A stretch of DNA of 64,000 bases from Ectopseudomonas composti (GTDB lineage Bacteria > Pseudomonadota > Gammaproteobacteria > Pseudomonadales > Pseudomonadaceae): positions 62,001 to 126,000 of the forward strand of contig NZ_FOWP01000016.1 of assembly GCF_900115475.1 (NCBI RefSeq). Reading direction: 5' to 3'. The notes beneath the pieces were generated by a model. The model ran no database searches. It was not told the origin of the DNA and was given only the letters and a program-made list of their open reading frames with translations. Positions 61,842 to 64,000 of this stretch are shown here, piece by piece. How positions within the stretch are numbered: the first letter of the stretch is position 1; each line of letters begins with the position of its first letter. Position numbers and translations under genes: made by a program.

Positions 61842-63200
61842 ATGAGTACCAAGTTAGACCAGCTCACGAGCTGGCTGAAAGAACGCAAAATCACCGAAGT
61901 CGAATGCCTGATCAGCGACCTGACCGGCATTGCTCGCGGCAAGATCTCGCCGACCAACAAGTTCCTCGACGAGAAGGGCATGCGCCTCCCAGAGAGCGTG
62001 CTGCTACAGACCGTGACTGGCGACTACGTCGAGGACGACATCTATTACGACCTGCTGGACGAGGCGGACATCGATATGTTCTGCCGTCCAGACGCCAACG
62101 CCGTTTTCGTCGTGCCCTGGGCCATCGAGCCCACTGCCATGGTGATCCACGACACCTTCGACAAGCAGGGCAACCCCATTGAGCTGTCGCCGCGCAACAT
62201 CCTCAAGAAAGTGTTGCAGATGTATGCCGACAAAGGCTGGAAACCCATCGTCGCGCCAGAGATGGAGTTCTACCTGACCAAGCGCAACAGTGACCCGGAT
62301 TTCCCGCTGGTGGCGCCGGTAGGCCGCTCTGGTCGTCCGGAAACCGGCCGTCAGAGCTTCTCCATCGACGCGGCGAACGAATTCGACCCGCTGTTCGAAG
62401 ACATGTACGACTGGTGCGAACTGCAAGGCCTGGATCTGGACACCCTGATTCACGAGGAAGGCCCGGCGCAGATGGAAATCAACTTCCGTCACGGTGATGC
62501 GCTGCACCTGGCCGACCAGATTCTGGTGTTCAAGCGCACCATGCGCGAAGCCGCGCTCAAGCATGACGTGGCGGCCACCTTCATGGCCAAGCCGATCACC
62601 GACGAGCCGGGCAGCGCCATGCACATTCACCAGAGCGTGGTGGACCTGAAAACCGGCAAGAACATCTTCTCCAACGAAGACGGGACGATGAGCGAGCTGT
62701 TCATGCACCACATCGGCGGCCTGCAGAAGTACATCCCCGAGTTGCTGCCGCTGTTCGCGCCGAACGTCAACTCGTTCCGCCGCTTCCTGCCCGATACCTC
62801 GGCGCCGGTGAACGTGGAGTGGGGCGAGGAGAACCGCACCGTTGGCCTGCGCGTACCGGAGGCCAGCCCGCAGAACCGTCGTGTGGAAAACCGTCTGGCT
62901 GGCGCCGATGCCAACCCTTATCTGGTGCTGGCCGCGACCCTGCTGTGCGGCTACATGGGCATGGTCGGCAACGTCAAGCCGGGCGCCCCGGTCAAGGGCC
63001 GTGGTTACGAGCGTCGCAACCTGCGCCTGCCGGTGACCATCGAGAGCGCGCTGGAGCGTATGGAAGCCTGTAAGGACGCCGAGAAATTCCTCGGCGAGAA
63101 GTTCATCCGTGGCTATGTCGCGGTCAAGCGTGCCGAGCACGAGAACTTCAAGCGCGTGATCAGCTCCTGGGAACGCGAGTTCCTTCTGCTGTCGGTGTAA
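61842..63200 (+). CDS. spuB: Gamma-glutamylputrescine synthetase SpuB
   Basis: 452 aa of the glutamine-synthetase family: EVECLISDLTGIARGKISPTNK, APEMEFYLTKRN, EEGPAQMEINFRHGD, ATFMAKPITDEPGSAMHIHQS, RLAGADANPYLVLA. It ligates glutamate to putrescine. GAGG precedes the ATG. Its product is processed with the aid of SpuC, encoded 85 bp downstream. It is a distant paralogue of SpuI on the other strand. Confidence 0.95.
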   Translation: MSTKLDQLTSWLKERKITEVECLISDLTGIARGKISPTNKFLDEKGMRLPESVLLQTVTGDYVEDDIYYDLLDEADIDMFCRPDANAVFVVPWAIEPTAMVIHDTFDKQGNPIELSPRNILKKVLQMYADKGWKPIVAPEMEFYLTKRNSDPDFPLVAPVGRSGRPETGRQSFSIDAANEFDPLFEDMYDWCELQGLDLDTLIHEEGPAQMEINFRHGDALHLADQILVFKRTMREAALKHDVAATFMAKPITDEPGSAMHIHQSVVDLKTGKNIFSNEDGTMSELFMHHIGGLQKYIPELLPLFAPNVNSFRRFLPDTSAPVNVEWGEENRTVGLRVPEASPQNRRVENRLAGADANPYLVLAATLLCGYMGMVGNVKPGAPVKGRGYERRNLRLPVTIESALERMEACKDAEKFLGEKFIRGYVAVKRAEHENFKRVISSWEREFLLLSV

Positions 63201-63285
63201 TGGGCTACCGGCCGCGCCTGGCGCGGCCGCTGCCACGAATCTCTGCGTAGCGCCGCTGGCGCTGCGTGTTAGCAAGGTGTTGGTA

Positions 63286-64000
63286 ATGAACAAGCAAGCG
63301 AACAATCCCAAGACTGCCCTGTGGCAGGCCCTGAGCAAGGCCCACCACCTGGCGCCGTTCAGTGATTACAAGCAGTTGGCCGAAAATGGCCCACGCATCA
63401 TCACCGAGGCCAAGGGCGTGCATTTGTGGGACAGCGAGGGCAACAAGATCCTCGATGGCATGGCCGGCTTGTGGTGCGTGGCCGTTGGCTATGGCCGCGA
63501 GGAGCTGGTTGCAGCTGCCGCCAAGCAGATGCTGCAGCTGCCGTTCTACAACACCTTCTTCCAGACTGCCCACCCGCCGGTGCTGGAGTTGGCCCACGCC
63601 ATTTCCCAGCTGGCGCCGGCCGGCATGAACCATGTGTTCTTCACCGGTTCGGGCTCCGAAGGCAACGACACCATGCTGCGTCTGGTGCGCCACTACTGGG
63701 CGTGCGAGGGCCAGCCGAACAAGAAGATCATCATCGGTCGTGACAACGGCTACCACGGCTCCACCGTGGCCGGCGCCAGCCTCGGCGGCATGAAGTTCAT
63801 GCACGAGCAGGGCGACCTGCCGATTCCCGGCATCGCCCATATCCCGCAGCCGTACTGGTTCGGTGAGGGCGGCGATATGACCCCGGACGCCTTCGGTATC
63901 TGGGCTGCTGACCAGCTGGAGAAGAAGATTCTCGAACTGGGTGTGGACAACGTGGCGGCCTTTATCGCCGAGCCGATCCAGGGCGCCGGTGGCGTGATCA
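63286..64000 (+). CDS. spuC: Polyamine:pyruvate aminotransferase SpuC, 5' part
   Basis: The frame runs open to the end of the window (238 codons seen). It begins MNKQANNPKTALWQALSKAHHLAPF and shows the class III aminotransferase pattern: WDSEGNKILDGMAGLWCVAVGYGR, FFTGSGSEGNDTMLRLVRHYW (PLP phosphate site), NGYHGSTVAGASLGG and AAFIAEPIQGAGGV. The PLP-binding lysine lies outside the window. It transfers the amino group of putrescine to pyruvate. Confidence 0.93.
   Translation, partial: MNKQANNPKTALWQALSKAHHLAPFSDYKQLAENGPRIITEAKGVHLWDSEGNKILDGMAGLWCVAVGYGREELVAAAAKQMLQLPFYNTFFQTAHPPVLELAHAISQLAPAGMNHVFFTGSGSEGNDTMLRLVRHYWACEGQPNKKIIIGRDNGYHGSTVAGASLGGMKFMHEQGDLPIPGIAHIPQPYWFGEGGDMTPDAFGIWAADQLEKKILELGVDNVAAFIAEPIQGAGGVI

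Noticed and set aside
62004..63338. 444-codon open frame on the minus strand
   Set aside because: Mirror of spuB.

Overview
The window is a GC-rich, gene-dense piece of a Pseudomonas chromosome. The gene order algZ-algR-hemCDXY-dsbH-algQ-FKBP-algP and onward follows, from memory, the P. aeruginosa PAO1 stretch from about PA5262 down to PA5214. The proteins are close to but distinct from those of P. aeruginosa. A member of the P. mendocina/oleovorans side of the genus is plausible, but the species cannot be fixed from sequence reading alone. I see no IS element, prophage, CRISPR array, rRNA or tRNA. One structural RNA gene, 6S RNA, is clear.

Layout. 1-5.6 kb: end of the AlgZ kinase, AlgR, and the haem operon hemC-hemD-hemX-hemY with overlapping or closely spaced genes. 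5.7-9.5 kb: DsbB-type oxidase, the sigma70-binding AlgQ, an exported FKBP prolyl isomerase, and the histone-H1-like repeat protein AlgP. 9.5-20.3 kb: ABC-F ATPase, short MscS channel, LysE exporter, cytochrome c-FTR1 iron permease, YaiI, thioesterase, ElbB, sterol-desaturase-type enzyme, DedA, HemB. 20.3-24.3 kb: ppk and ppx, convergent. 24.4-28.7 kb: a module with an AllA-type ureidoglycolate lyase, a polar amino-acid-type ABC importer and a divergent GntR/FCD regulator, lying between ppx and trxA. 28.8-34.9 kb: trxA, rho, ubiD with a ferredoxin-reductase, a quinone oxidoreductase, and a FliL-like exported protein. 35-41.8 kb: an RbbA-type export system (HlyD, double ATPase-permease fusion, ABC-2 permease) and a diguanylate cyclase. 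41.8-48.6 kb: EVE protein, a 43-aa membrane peptide, 5-formyl-THF cyclo-ligase, 6S RNA, zapA and a ZapB-like gene, then ygfB-pepP-ubiH-ubiI. 48.7-53.8 kb: lipoprotein, ferric-iron binding protein and permease, and gcvT-gcvH.

From 53.8 kb the PAO1-like order breaks. A small ArsR-YeeE/YedE-DUF2892 sulfur operon follows, then the agmatine and polyamine catabolic genes (aguA, aguB, a TetR regulator, a polyamine-binding protein, spuI, spuB, spuC), which in PAO1 lie far away at about PA0292-PA0299. gcvP is absent behind gcvH and spuA is absent between spuI and spuB. A 797-bp gap lies where spuA would be expected.

Working together: HemB, HemC and HemD form consecutive steps from aminolaevulinate to uroporphyrinogen III. 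UbiD, UbiH and the UbiI-like enzyme belong to ubiquinone synthesis. AguA and AguB convert agmatine to putrescine, which SpuI/SpuB gamma-glutamylation and SpuC transamination feed into GABA. Many intergenic regions carry short inverted repeats of the REP type, with starts such as GTAGGGTG, GTAGGGCGGG or TGTAGGAGCG.
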